DNA of 64,000 nucleotides from Mycolicibacterium aubagnense (GCF_010730955.1 NZ_AP022577.1:434001-498000); one strand, 5' to 3'. Positions 45,012-53,832 are shown, counted from the first letter of the stretch. Made by a program: numbers and translations. The notes: a model not told the origin generated them from the sequence alone.

Positions 45012-45470
45012 TTACCCCAGCGGGTCACCCTCCACGACGTCGGTGATGGTGACATCGATCGGTCCGGCGGGGGCGCCGCCGTCGTGGTCGAGTTCGTCGA
45101 GGATGGTTCGGATGGTGTCGAGCACCAATCGCCGGATGTCGTCACCGAGATCGCGCAGCTGGGTTCCGTAGCTTCCGGTGACGTCGATGTCGATGGCACG
45201 CAGCACCGCGCCTTCCAGCGTGAACGCGATACGTGTCGGTTGGCAGACAAATGCGCGTCGCAGCTCCCGGGCCAGCAGGCTGCGGAGGGCGTGGTCGCTG
45301 ATGTACACCACTCCGGCACCGGTGTCCCGGGACGCCCGGATGGGCCAGCCGGCTCGGGACGCTGCATGCACTGCCGCACGCACCCTGTTGCTGATGGCGT
45401 CCCAGCCGGGCTCGGGCACAGTCCTCAGGTACGAGGCTGCGCGGTGCAGGAAGGGATCGGGCTCCGTCAC
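45012..45470 (-). CDS. Asp23/Gls24-like protein coupled to ECF sigma factor
   Basis: 152 aa from GTG 45470, 5 nt after GAGGAGG and overlapping the sigma stop (GTGA); GTG 45476 is too close to that site. The C-terminal half (RIAFTLEGAVLRAIDIDVTG, GTQLRDLGDDIRRLV) follows the Asp23 beta-alpha pattern. Its coupling to a sigma gene suggests it could modulate the sigma factor or be an envelope-stress component; neither is proven. Confidence 0.65.
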   Translation of the reverse strand: MTEPDPFLHRAASYLRTVPEPGWDAISNRVRAAVHAASRAGWPIRASRDTGAGVVYISDHALRSLLARELRRAFVCQPTRIAFTLEGAVLRAIDIDVTGSYGTQLRDLGDDIRRLVLDTIRTILDELDHDGGAPAGPIDVTITDVVEGDPLG

Positions 45471-46042
45471 TGCCACCTCCTCAACAGAACACGCAGGGTC
45501 TTGACAGCCCGAAGGTGGTGACCGCGCACCGCATCGGCACTGAGGTGCAGCACCTCGCCAATTTCAGGGAACGTCATCTGCTCGACCTCCCGCATCATCC
45601 ACACCGCGCGCTGGCGCACCGGCAATTCGCCGAGCGCCAACTCCAGGGCATCCAAGAAGGCCGCATTGGACGCCGCGGTGAACGGGTCCGCGGATGTGTC
45701 GGGCCCCGCCAGCGGCTCGAGCACCCAATCTTCAACCGGTCGGGCACGCTTCAGCCGGTGTGTATCGGCAATTTTCCGGTAGCAGATGGCGAACAACCAC
45801 GTCCGAAGTGATGAGCTTCCACGAAAGGCGCCGATCTGTTGCCATGCGGCAACGAAGGTGTCCTGCACGACATCTGGGACATCGGCTTCGTAGGCGAGCA
45901 TTCGCCGCGCGTACCGGTAGAGCACCGGTCCGTAGCGGTTCACGATGACGTCGAATGCTTCGCGATCGCCGACTACCGCCGATGCCCGTAGGGCCTCGTC
46001 GTCAGCGTCGCGTAGGTCGCCACCGGTTGGCGCTGTCACCAC
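45467..46042 (-). CDS. ECF RNA polymerase sigma factor
   Basis: 191 aa from GTG 46042 (46039 also GTG). Region 2 is seen in YRYARRMLAYEADVPDVVQD and FRGSSSLRTWLFAICY; region 4 in LPVRQRAVWMMREVEQMTFP with the HTH EIGEVLHLSADAVRGHH. No classic zinc anti-sigma gene is adjacent; the coupled partner is the Asp23-like protein. Divergent from the six-gene Asp23 operon, its most likely target. Confidence 0.9.
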   Translation of the reverse strand: MVTAPTGGDLRDADDEALRASAVVGDREAFDVIVNRYGPVLYRYARRMLAYEADVPDVVQDTFVAAWQQIGAFRGSSSLRTWLFAICYRKIADTHRLKRARPVEDWVLEPLAGPDTSADPFTAASNAAFLDALELALGELPVRQRAVWMMREVEQMTFPEIGEVLHLSADAVRGHHLRAVKTLRVLLRRWQ

Positions 46043-46232
46043 ACTCCGCTCTCAGTTACGCTCCACCGCTCCTGAAATATAGGCCTTCGTACCAGAACCG
46101 GCCGCCGCTTGGGCTGCCTGAGCACGTTCAGCTGAGTAGATTTGCGATGTGTCCTGTATCACTCAAGCGGGGCGTTCGGTTCGAGTCTTGAGTAACGACT
46201 ACCCATATATCGACGTCGAAAGGGGAGCGGTG

Positions 46233-46697
46233 ATGACCAGCGCACAGGCCGATGTGGAGTCGGCCGGCAAAGAAGTCAGCCCTTACCAGGGGTCACCGTT
46301 GGTGAGCTCGCAGGGCAAGACGACCATCGCGGACGTGGTCGTGTCCAAGATCGCCGGCATCGCGGCCCGTGAAGTCAGCGGCGTGTACGACCTGGGCGGC
46401 GGGGCGTCGCGCGTGGTGGGCGCCATCCGCGAGCGGATCCCTGGTGCCAGCGTCAACCAGAGCCAGGGTGTATCGGTCGAGATCGGGGAGAAGCAGGCAG
46501 CGGTCGACATCGACATCGTCGCCGAGTACGGCGTGGCGATCGCCGATCTGGCCGCCGGCATCCGGCGCAATGTCATCGCCGCGGTCGAACGCATGACGGG
46601 TCTCGAGGTCACCGAGGTCAACATCACCGTCCACGATGTGCACCTCGACGGTGACAGCGGCGACGATGCCGACGCCGCGCCTGCCCGTGTCCAGTGA
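46233..46697 (+). CDS. Asp23/Gls24 family envelope stress protein
   Basis: 154 aa from ATG after AAGGGGAG. TTIADVVVSKIAGIAAREVS and VDIDIVAEYGVAIADLAAGI are core Asp23 motifs. In Gram-positives Asp23 proteins lie under the membrane, held by AmaP, and respond to envelope stress. First gene of an operon with a DUF2273 protein and two membrane anchors. Confidence 0.92.
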   Translation: MTSAQADVESAGKEVSPYQGSPLVSSQGKTTIADVVVSKIAGIAAREVSGVYDLGGGASRVVGAIRERIPGASVNQSQGVSVEIGEKQAAVDIDIVAEYGVAIADLAAGIRRNVIAAVERMTGLEVTEVNITVHDVHLDGDSGDDADAAPARVQ

Positions 46698-47022
46698 TGC
46701 GCCGCCGGGGGGAGCGGTTCACGAGGACGCCGCCGACCGCATTGCTGCCGCGGTAAGCGCCGTCGACGGCGTGGCAGGCCTGCACGCCGGCATGTTCGGT
46801 GAGGTGGCGACCTACCTGCCGGGACGGCGGGTCTCTGGGATCCGGATCGGGGCGGACCGGGTCGACGTGCACGTGAGTCTTGTGCTCGGCGTGCCGGTAC
46901 GGCCCACCGCAACTGCAATTCAGCGGGCCGTCGCCGAGCTGACTGAACTGCCCGTCGACGTCACGATCGAGGATCTGGTGCCAGTGCCGGTGACACCAAC
47001 GCCCGGTCGAGGACTGCAGTAG
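46666..47022 (+). CDS. Asp23-like small protein
   Basis: 118 aa from ATG 46666, or 111 aa from GTG 46687; both overlap the preceding gene. ADRIAAAVSAVDGVAGLHAG and VDVHVSLVLGVPVRPTATAI repeat the Asp23 alternation in shortened form. Second member of the Asp23 operon. Confidence 0.7.
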   Translation: MPTPRLPVSSDAPPGGAVHEDAADRIAAAVSAVDGVAGLHAGMFGEVATYLPGRRVSGIRIGADRVDVHVSLVLGVPVRPTATAIQRAVAELTELPVDVTIEDLVPVPVTPTPGRGLQ

Positions 47023-47122
47023 GCCTCCACGGTGTGGCGGCGCGACGAGGGGCGCGCCGTCCCACCGTGGTTCACGAACTCCCAAGTGGCAGTACAACTT
47101 CGTTTCGCGGAAGGTTCACATC

Positions 47123-47302
47123 ATGACCTCATCGACGCTGGGTCTGGTTGCTGGTCTGCTGCTCGGTATCGCCGCAGCCGCGGGCGGGCTCGGCGGCTTT
47201 CTCATCGCGTTGCTGCTCGGCGTGGGGGGATACCTGATCGGCGCTTACCGCGACGGCGAACTCGACCTGTCCGCTTTGTTGCGGGGTCGCGACCGTGACT
47301 GA
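47123..47302 (+). CDS. DUF2273-like small membrane protein
   Basis: 59 aa from ATG with GGAAGG upstream. Two hydrophobic helices (LGLVAGLLLGIAAAAGGLGG and FLIALLLGVGGYLIGAY) and a short acidic-basic tail. DUF2273 proteins accompany Asp23/AmaP in many Gram-positive operons, which supports the call. Its end overlaps the next GTG by 8 bp. Confidence 0.75.
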   Translation: MTSSTLGLVAGLLLGIAAAAGGLGGFLIALLLGVGGYLIGAYRDGELDLSALLRGRDRD

Positions 47303-47693
47303 GTCAGAGGTGACCGAATCGATTGCAGCGGAGTCCGATTCCGAGGACGACGGTGCGACGCGCGGCACCCTGACCGTACGTGAGAAGGTCGCACAACGGC
47401 TTGCCGTCCGGGCTGCGCTAGATACACCGGACGTGCTGCCGTTCCCGGAAAGCCGCACCAAGATCGCCGGCCGGTCTCTGCCCCAAGCTCAGCTGACTGT
47501 CACCGGTGACCGGGTCACGGCCCACCTCAAGGTGACCGTGGCATGGCCCGCGCCGGCGGTGGAAGTCGCCCGTGCGGTGCAGCGCAACGTCGCGCAGACC
47601 TTGTCCGACATGGCCGGATTGCACGTCGACCGCGTCGATGTCACCGTCGACCAACTCAGCGCCGGCACCAAAGACACGAAGAGGACTCGATGA
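47295..47693 (+). CDS. Asp23-like protein with acidic N-terminus
   Basis: 132 aa from GTG. The first 40 residues are acidic (ESDSEDDGATRG); the rest carries VTAHLKVTVAWPAPAVEVAR and SDMAGLHVDRVDVTVDQL, an Asp23-type unit. Stop overlaps the next ATG (ATGA). Confidence 0.7.
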   Translation: MTESEVTESIAAESDSEDDGATRGTLTVREKVAQRLAVRAALDTPDVLPFPESRTKIAGRSLPQAQLTVTGDRVTAHLKVTVAWPAPAVEVARAVQRNVAQTLSDMAGLHVDRVDVTVDQLSAGTKDTKRTR

Positions 47694-48253
47694 TGACCGT
47701 CGACAACCCTGCATTACCCGCACCGGGCCGGTCCCCAGTCGCTGCTGCCACCGCTCGATATGTCGCGGTGGCGCTCTCACTGATTGTCATGTGCGGCGGG
47801 GTCGTCTCGCTGCGTGAAGCCGGTGTGGAGCTGGGCTGGGTCGCGGGAACGCCGTGGATCGGGGCGGCCGTCTCGGCACTCAACGGCCTGCGCAGCCAGT
47901 GGTGGATGGTGCCCGCCGGTGCCGCTGCGCTGATCCTTGGCGGCTGGCTGGTATTCGTTGCCTTAAGGCCCCGACGCAAGACGGTCGTCGCCGTCGATGC
48001 AGCGGGATCGGTGTGGATGCGCCCGCGCGACGTCGCACGATTGGCATCGCACGCGGCATCTTGCGTGCCCGGTGTCGAAGTGCTGAATTCGGCGGCGACT
48101 CGACGCAAGGTCACGATGTACGTCGGCCTCACCGGCGCCGAGTCCGACGTCGCGGCCAAGGGTGCGATCGCTGCTGCGGTGGGTAGCGCGACCGAAATCC
48201 TGGTTCCCACACCGCGAATCGTCGTGCACGTCGGTACGAGCGGGGCTGCATGA
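47690..48253 (+). CDS. Membrane-anchored DUF6286-like protein, Asp23 operon
   Basis: 187 aa from ATG 47690 with GAGGA upstream. Two membrane helices (YVAVALSLIVMCGGVVSL; WMVPAGAAALILGGWLVFVA) and a cytoplasmic domain with SVWMRPRDVARLASHAASCV. Same layout as the AmaP-like anchors that tether Asp23. Overlaps the next gene by ATGA. Confidence 0.75.
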   Translation: MMTVDNPALPAPGRSPVAAATARYVAVALSLIVMCGGVVSLREAGVELGWVAGTPWIGAAVSALNGLRSQWWMVPAGAAALILGGWLVFVALRPRRKTVVAVDAAGSVWMRPRDVARLASHAASCVPGVEVLNSAATRRKVTMYVGLTGAESDVAAKGAIAAAVGSATEILVPTPRIVVHVGTSGAA

Positions 48254-48822
48254 GCCTGCTCCCGACTGATTTCCTTGATCGTGCCGCGGCTCTTGTCGCG
48301 GGACTCGCACTGGCCGGTCTGGGTGCCGCGGCGGTGCTGTGGCCTACCCATCTGGTGCGTATGGCACCGGAACACATCAGTACCGGACCGGTAGCGCACG
48401 CCGCCACCTCCACGTGGTGGCCATGGGAGTTGGCCGGGGCCGGAACTGTCTTGGTGGTGATCGGGCTCGTCTGGCTCATCGCGCATGTTCCCGTCCGGAA
48501 GACACCGGTGCTGCGCGTGCCAGGCACCACTGACCCGGGGTTCATCACGGTGAACCTCGATGGCGTCGCCTCGGCGGCCGCCGAGGCCTTGGAGCGGGAC
48601 TCGAATGTGCAGTCCGCCAAAGGAAAAGCCATTGCCGATCGCCGCACGCCGACTGTGGAATTGACTGTCACCGCGGCCCACCCGGCGAGTCTTGCGGAGG
48701 TGATCTCGGCGGTCGACGCCACCCTTGCCGACATTGCCCGGGCCACCGGGGGTACCGGTAACACCGTAGCGGCACGCGCGGTCGTGCAGATTGCGAAAAC
48801 CAAAGGCAGGGGCTTGGGCTGA
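48250..48822 (+). CDS. AmaP-like membrane anchor, Asp23 operon
   Basis: 190 aa. Helices at about residues 12-32 (AALVAGLALAGLGAAAVLW) and 60-82 (GAGTVLVVIGLVWLIAHVPV), then a beta-alpha cytoplasmic domain. Last of the six-gene, largely overlapping operon. AmaP proteins recruit Asp23 to the membrane. Confidence 0.75.
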   Translation: MSLLPTDFLDRAAALVAGLALAGLGAAAVLWPTHLVRMAPEHISTGPVAHAATSTWWPWELAGAGTVLVVIGLVWLIAHVPVRKTPVLRVPGTTDPGFITVNLDGVASAAAEALERDSNVQSAKGKAIADRRTPTVELTVTAAHPASLAEVISAVDATLADIARATGGTGNTVAARAVVQIAKTKGRGLG

Positions 48823-48950
48823 CCTCACCGCCAGCGCGTTCGAACCGAACAATAGACGTGAGCTCGACGGTGACGTTTGGAAGAAGTCGGGGCAGGGAAT
48901 AGCTGAGTGAGCTGATGCCCTCGACGCGTCACTGAGTGTGAGGAATTGAC

Positions 48951-49181
48951 ATGGTTCACGAAGCGCTGTTCGCCTTGCAGAGTCAGCCCGAGGCAGCTGG
49001 ATTCATCCTGCGGGGTATCAAAGGAATCTTTGTCGCCGTCGGCAGTGTCATCGCCGCGATCATCTGCGCGGTGATCGCCGGCATGAAGGGCCGAAGCTCG
49101 TTGGGCTGGGGCATTCTCGGTCTGTTCTTCTCGATCCTGACGCTGATCGTCGTGATCGTCATTCCCTCGAAGAAGTCTTGA
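48951..49181 (+). CDS. Small membrane protein
   Basis: 76 aa with two helices (IFVAVGSVIAAIICAVIAGM; WGILGLFFSILTLIVVIVI), basic loop KGRSSLG and a KKS end. Not recognised; 128 bp after the Asp23 operon, so possibly separate. Typical of small envelope proteins. Confidence 0.65.
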   Translation: MVHEALFALQSQPEAAGFILRGIKGIFVAVGSVIAAIICAVIAGMKGRSSLGWGILGLFFSILTLIVVIVIPSKKS

Positions 49182-49236
49182 GCAACTGGCATTTGGTGTA
49201 TCGGCACCATTGGTGCAACGGCGATAAGGAGCAAAG

Positions 49237-49596
49237 ATGTCGGTTCGACGAGTGATTTTGCTGGGTGGCGCGATTCTGTTGCTGGCGGGCGTCATCGGGC
49301 TGCTGGTACCCGTTTCGACGTCGAGCAGCGACGGCAAGGACGTAGGTTGCGGTAACGCACTGTTCCAAAATCTCGACCAGGCGCGCTCGGCGAACGCGTC
49401 CGGCGTCGGGGGCGTTCCCATCCTCAATCAGATTGTCCCGCATACCGATTACGTCGCACAGTGTGAATCCGAACTGTCCAATCGGCGGGCGTGGTCGATT
49501 CCCGTGGCGATTCTGGGAATCGTGATCGCGGCGTCTTCTCTTGTGGCTGGTCGGATACCGGGTATCCGCGGCCACGATACTGCCGAAAGAAAGTGA
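49237..49596 (+). CDS. Membrane protein with exported Cys-containing loop
   Basis: 119 aa: N-terminal helix VILLGGAILLLAGVIGLLVP, an outside loop with three Cys (VGCGNALF, VAQCESE), C-terminal helix SIPVAILGIVIAASSLVAG. Resembles small mycobacterial membrane proteins of unknown function. 7 bp before the lipoprotein gene. Confidence 0.65.
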   Translation: MSVRRVILLGGAILLLAGVIGLLVPVSTSSSDGKDVGCGNALFQNLDQARSANASGVGGVPILNQIVPHTDYVAQCESELSNRRAWSIPVAILGIVIAASSLVAGRIPGIRGHDTAERK

Positions 49597-49603
49597 TTCC
49601 ACC

Positions 49604-49975
49604 ATGCGCACCATCCCGAATCCGCTGTCTGCAGATCGCCTGACCGTATGCGTCGGCGCGCTGGCGCTGGCCGTGTGCAGCCTGGCTGCGTGTGGCGACA
49701 AGGCGTCGAACGACAAGACGACGACATCGGTCACCACGACGACATCGAGCACCGAAACATCCACGTCCACAGTCGTTCCGACCTCATCTGAACCGACGGT
49801 GTCCTCGTCGGCCCCGGTCACCGAATCGCCCGCACCGCAGATGCCCGCGCCCGAGCCGGGCGGCCCCATGATGCCGGCGCCGCCGGCCATCCCGTCACCT
49901 CCTGCGATTCCATCGCCACCGGCCATTCCGTCACCGCCGCCCATTCCGGCGCCGCCACGGATCCCGATGCCGTGA
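49604..49975 (+). CDS. Proline-rich putative lipoprotein
   Basis: 123 aa. Signal peptide with lipobox SLAAC, Thr/Ser-rich spacer (TTTSSTETSTSTVVPTSS), then a Pro tail made of tandem PAIPSPP units (at DNA level a 15-bp near-perfect tandem repeat around 49884-49930). The tail could span the cell wall. Unknown role. Confidence 0.7.
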   Translation: MRTIPNPLSADRLTVCVGALALAVCSLAACGDKASNDKTTTSVTTTTSSTETSTSTVVPTSSEPTVSSSAPVTESPAPQMPAPEPGGPMMPAPPAIPSPPAIPSPPAIPSPPPIPAPPRIPMP

Positions 49976-50281
49976 CGTCCACTTCGCTCGGATAGCGAGC
50001 CCACGCCGCAGTCGACCTCCGGCTTGGGATATGTCTACGGCCACTCACCGGAATTAAGGTGGCCCCTGGCGGTACTCGACGACACGTGAACCGCCCCCGC
50101 TCGGGTCGGCACGTGAGTGGTAACGACACCACGCAGACGCCGTTCGGCCACTGGACGTTTGCCCTTCGTCGTCCTGAGGTTCACTACCGGCAGCACGCGA
50201 ATCTGGCACCGTTCCTTGGCCTCTAACCATGAGGGCCTAATGGCCTTAGTGCCTTCGACGTAGCTCGCGCATCCTGGCGGC
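49976..50281. other. 306-bp spacer without a gene
   Basis: Reverse-strand frames here are Arg/Thr/Ser-rich shadows. No strong dyad was seen. Confidence 0.4.
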
Positions 50282-51028
50282 ATGTCGCAAACAAGCCAGC
50301 AAGCCCCGCCCGCAAGAACGCGAACCGACCGACCGAATCCCACCGTGCACGACGATGCTCTGGTTGGCGAACCGAATGTGGACGATGTCGCCGGAGTCCG
50401 TGTACGAATCACCAACCGACTTCCGTCGGAACACATCGACGGTGCCTGGTGGCCTTGCTCAACGGACTTGGTCGCCGAACTTCCCGCCCTGCTGTCCACG
50501 CTGACGCACCGGCTGGGCCAGGTAGTAATGGTGGGCTATGTCCGCAACGGCTGGACGCACACGCCGCCTGAGGCCGAAATCGCTGGTCAGACAATCGAAC
50601 TGCTGGCCTTTGACAGTGCCGAACCGGCCAGCGTCATCCTCGTGGGGCAGGACGGTCATCACCTCACACTGCGCGTCATCTCGCCACAGACCCGTGAACG
50701 GGATGCTCAACAGGCCTTGGCCGCTGTACCGGAACGAAGCTGCGCCGGCACAGGCACAGCCGCCGCCGCAGCGCGGTCCTTGGCCGAAGTCGCAGGCAAA
50801 CTGGCGGACCATGAAGGTCGCCAAGACGATCGGCGGAATGCCGAGATCATGCGCTGGTGTGAGGAGGCCGCCGCGCACTTCGATGCGGCACGAATCCAAA
50901 CCTACGTTCCGATTCTCGTCGAACACATTGTCCGCAACAGGATGTACCAGACCCCCGACGCGTCGTCATCACAGCCAGGCGTTGATTCCGACGACCACCC
51001 TGGCGCGGATTCACTGCGCATGCCGTGA
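50282..51028 (+). CDS. DUF5994-like protein with C-terminal helical domain
   Basis: 248 aa. The first 130 residues (RVRITNRLPSEHIDGAWWPC; WTHTPPEAEIAGQTIELLAF) match the DUF5994 pattern found across mycobacteria; the rest is helical and Ala-rich with a three-helix look (RNAEIMRWCEEAAAHFDAAR). No signal peptide. Function unknown; such genes often occur in stress-gene surroundings. Confidence 0.72.
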   Translation: MSQTSQQAPPARTRTDRPNPTVHDDALVGEPNVDDVAGVRVRITNRLPSEHIDGAWWPCSTDLVAELPALLSTLTHRLGQVVMVGYVRNGWTHTPPEAEIAGQTIELLAFDSAEPASVILVGQDGHHLTLRVISPQTRERDAQQALAAVPERSCAGTGTAAAAARSLAEVAGKLADHEGRQDDRRNAEIMRWCEEAAAHFDAARIQTYVPILVEHIVRNRMYQTPDASSSQPGVDSDDHPGADSLRMP

Positions 51029-51096
51029 ATCCGCCGAGTGTCGGTGCGGATCGAGCAGCCGCGCAGGCCCTGTGCCGACACCCAGGATTCTAGTAT

Positions 51097-51112
51097 CATT
51101 CAATTATGAATG
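51097..51112. promoter_or_regulatory. CATTCA-ATTA-TGAATG across the nitrilase start codon
   Basis: Perfect 6-bp arms; the ATG at 51106 lies in the centre. No ribosome site is visible, so the message may be leaderless and blocked by a bound repressor. The TetR protein encoded at 52426-53079 is a candidate. Confidence 0.5.
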
Positions 51113-51981
51113 GAACTACAAAAACTGTTCTTGCGGCGGCGGTACAGACCGAGGCAAAGCTCGGCGACATCGACTACAACCTCGACGCCTGCGAACGGCT
51201 CGCTTCCCGGGCAGCCGCCGAGGGTGCCACGTGGGTCGTACTGCCGGAGTTCTTCGCCACGGGCGTCGGCTTCTGCCGCGAGTTGGGCGAGAGCGCGCCA
51301 CCGGCCGACGGTGAGCCAACCAAACTCCTTGCGCGCCTGGCGCAGAAGCACGGAATTCACGTCGGCGGCTCGATCATTGTTCGCGACAGCGACGGCGAGA
51401 ACCGCAACGCGTTCTTCCTGTTCGGACCCGACGGTGACTTCATTGGCCGGCACAACAAGGATCTCCCCACGATGTGGGAGAGCGCCCTCTACACCGGCGG
51501 CACCGACCCCGGCCGATTCGAGGTCGGTGAGCACACTGTGGGTGTTGCCATGTGTTGGGAGCTCATGCGCTCGCAGACTGTCGCCCGCCTCGGTGGGCAG
51601 GTCGACTTGGTTGTGGGCGGTTCGGGTTGGTGGAGCATGCCGACCAACTGGCCGCTGCTTGCCGGTTTTGAAGCCCGTAACCAGCTTCGGGCGACCCGGT
51701 CGCCGGCGACCTTCGCCCGTCACGTCGGGGCACCCGTCATTCACGCCGCGCACGCCGGAACTGTCGAGTGCCGCTTTCTGGGAACGCCGTTGCCGTACCG
51801 AGGCCATTTCGAGGGCGGCGCCCAGATCGTTGATGCGACTGGCCGTGTCCTGGCGTTCCGGAGCCGGGAACAGGGGGAGGGCGTGGTGATGGCCGAGGTC
51901 GAACTCGGGCGCCGCGCGCCGCGTCTCGCCAGCGACCGGTTCTGGCTTCAGGAGCGTGGGACCATGGCCTCTGCGGCATAG
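51106..51981 (+). CDS. Nitrilase-superfamily amidohydrolase
   Basis: 291 aa. The catalytic triad is visible: Glu in WVVLPEFFATG, Lys in RHNKDLPTMWE, Cys in VGVAMCWELM. These C-N hydrolases cleave amides, carbamoyl compounds or nitriles. The Trp-rich stretch GGSGWWSMPTNWP is unusual. First of a short set with a membrane protein and a convergent TetR gene. Confidence 0.87.
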   Translation: MNGTTKTVLAAAVQTEAKLGDIDYNLDACERLASRAAAEGATWVVLPEFFATGVGFCRELGESAPPADGEPTKLLARLAQKHGIHVGGSIIVRDSDGENRNAFFLFGPDGDFIGRHNKDLPTMWESALYTGGTDPGRFEVGEHTVGVAMCWELMRSQTVARLGGQVDLVVGGSGWWSMPTNWPLLAGFEARNQLRATRSPATFARHVGAPVIHAAHAGTVECRFLGTPLPYRGHFEGGAQIVDATGRVLAFRSREQGEGVVMAEVELGRRAPRLASDRFWLQERGTMASAA

Positions 51982-52052
51982 AGCTACCAGAACCTGGTTG
52001 GGCGCCGCCTCTATGACCGCTCGCAGGCCGCACGGTCCACGGAGGCCAAGGC

Positions 52053-52463
52053 GTGAGCACTCGTCCGTCCGCGCTGGTCACCTCCGGCGCCGTTGAGCTG
52101 GCCGCTGCCGCGCTATCCGGTTGGGTCTACACCCTGGCGATGTCCGATAAAGAAAGGGCCAAACGTCTGGGTATCGTCAGCGTCCCGCGCATACGCCAAT
52201 GGCACCTTGACCTTGCCATGCTCGGGACCTGCAGCGTGGCGCTCGGACTAGCGGTTCCTGATGCCCCGAAGATCGTCGAGCGTTCTTTGGCAGCCGGCGC
52301 GTGGAGCAACGCCATGCTGTTCCTGCCGATGGCGTTCGAGCCAAAGCTCGTTCAGGACAAGAGGTATATGGCCGCGGCGACGGTTTCGTTCGTGTCCACA
52401 ACGGTTGGGTTCGTCGGCATGGCCACTACAGCTCTGCGTCGTCGGCGCGCAATGCGTCCCTGA
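52053..52463 (+). CDS. Membrane protein, four helices
   Basis: 136 aa from GTG with GGAGGCCAAGGC upstream. Hydrophobic segments near residues 10-30, 53-70, 82-97 and 110-128. Not recognised; 71 bp after the nitrilase gene, probably co-transcribed. Last 38 bp overlap the convergent TetR gene. Confidence 0.65.
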   Translation: MSTRPSALVTSGAVELAAAALSGWVYTLAMSDKERAKRLGIVSVPRIRQWHLDLAMLGTCSVALGLAVPDAPKIVERSLAAGAWSNAMLFLPMAFEPKLVQDKRYMAAATVSFVSTTVGFVGMATTALRRRRAMRP

Positions 52464-53079
52464 GCAACTGCAGACCTACGCCGAGGGTCTGCTCAAGCTC
52501 GGCGTCATCAACACGGAGGCGGTCTTGACGCAACGCCAAAGCGATCACGCCGTTCCATGCGCCCCAGACAAAGCGCATCACGCGGGCGAGGTCCAGATCG
52601 TCACGGATCTCGCCCGCCTGCGCCGCCAGTACCAAGTCCGCGTGGACGGCACCGACCAGTGCTTCGACGCGATCGGCGATGCGGCTTTCCACCTCCGGGT
52701 CGTCCTGGCCTGAACCAGGCTCAAGGACCCGCAGCGCAATCATCTGGAACGCGCCTGGTTCCTCGAGATGGAACCTCAGGTACGCCTCACCAGCGGCGAG
52801 GACCCGTTCCATTGGGCTGGCGATGTTCTGCTCGGCAACCCGAGCCATCGCCGTCTCATTCAAGTCCAGGGCCCGCTCCACCAGCGCCAGATACAGACCC
52901 GACTTGTTCTTGAAATGCACGTAGACCGATCCAACCGAGACATCGGCCTGCTCGGCCACATCCTCGATCGTGGTAGCCCGCACACCACGCTCACGAAACA
53001 GCACCTCAGCGGCATCGAGGATCGCAGCATAGGTACGCGCCTTCTTCCGCGAACCGCGCGACTCGCCAATCCCGCTCAT
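52426..53079 (-). CDS. TetR family regulator
   Basis: 217 aa from ATG 53079 (frame open to 53103). HTH: EQADVSVGSVYVHFKNKSGL. Overlaps the membrane protein gene tail to tail by 38 bp, so the two are locked together. Probably controls the nitrilase-membrane gene pair via the palindrome at 51097. Confidence 0.87.
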   Translation of the reverse strand: MSGIGESRGSRKKARTYAAILDAAEVLFRERGVRATTIEDVAEQADVSVGSVYVHFKNKSGLYLALVERALDLNETAMARVAEQNIASPMERVLAAGEAYLRFHLEEPGAFQMIALRVLEPGSGQDDPEVESRIADRVEALVGAVHADLVLAAQAGEIRDDLDLARVMRFVWGAWNGVIALALRQDRLRVDDAELEQTLGVGLQLLRDALRADDAEL

Positions 53080-53192
53080 AGGCACCAACTTACCGCCCCG
53101 CACCTGCGGCCCGGAATCGGCGTCTGCCTACCCAGCACGTGGCAAATCCCAAGTGTTAAACATGTTGTTCTGCAGCATATTTCGCCCATACG

Positions 53193-53723
53193 TTACGACA
53201 AATCAGGAAGGATCGCGTTCGCTTGACGAGATGGGGCCGCAGAGCGGATTGCGGGAAGCTGCGTTGCGCGTCTCGATGCCTGCTGCGGTGACGTTGCCAG
53301 ATTCCTTTCGGCCCAATCAGTTATCCGCGTTGAGTCAACGTCTTGCGAGACCGTCGACAGCAGCGCGTCGACGACTGGTCGGGGGAGTGCACGTGAAAGC
53401 GTTTGGGGCGGCCAACAAGCAGCATGGGGTTGGATGAAATGTGTTCTCCCCACATAGAGGAAGGTGCACAGTACATTCCAGGTGGACCAACATCGACGGA
53501 CCGACGCCGCATCGCGAGTTGCCGCATACGTGGCGAAGGTACGGCGCACCGAATCTTTGGTTATGTCAGATACGGACATCGTCGCCGACGCGTCGTTAGT
53601 CAATGCTGACGCAATGACGGTGAAGTCCTGGCGGTAGGCCTTGATCGTGTGCGCCGAGAGTTTTCTTGCCTGCCGGTCATTGAGGAAGTCGGCGAACCAG
53701 GCCGGGAGGGGGTGGCTATCCAC
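53193..53723 (-). pseudogene. Decayed tyrosine recombinase (integrase), N-terminal part
   Basis: The start PAWFADFLNDRQARKLSAHT and IKAYRQDFTVIASAL is a phage-integrase SAM-like core-binding domain. After FLYVG the expected sequence continues in another frame (HISSNPMLLVGRPKRF), then returns (RALPRPVVDALLSTVSQD, TRITDWAERNLA), then is lost before the catalytic domain. So at least two compensating frameshifts and a truncation: no R-H-R-Y catalytic residues remain. It marks the left border of the accessory region. Confidence 0.72.
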
Positions 53724-53832
53724 CAGCTATCGTAAAGGCGTTGCACAGCAATGGATTTCCTGACGGCCTTCCTGCAGGGAAGTGTCACAGTGACGGAATA
53801 TTGGTTGTGCGCCGGGCTCCTTGGGTGGAAGC

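Noticed and set aside
49884..49930. Short tandem DNA repeat that might suggest a CRISPR or minisatellite
   Set aside because: It encodes PAIPSPP units in the lipoprotein tail; no spacers of unique sequence.
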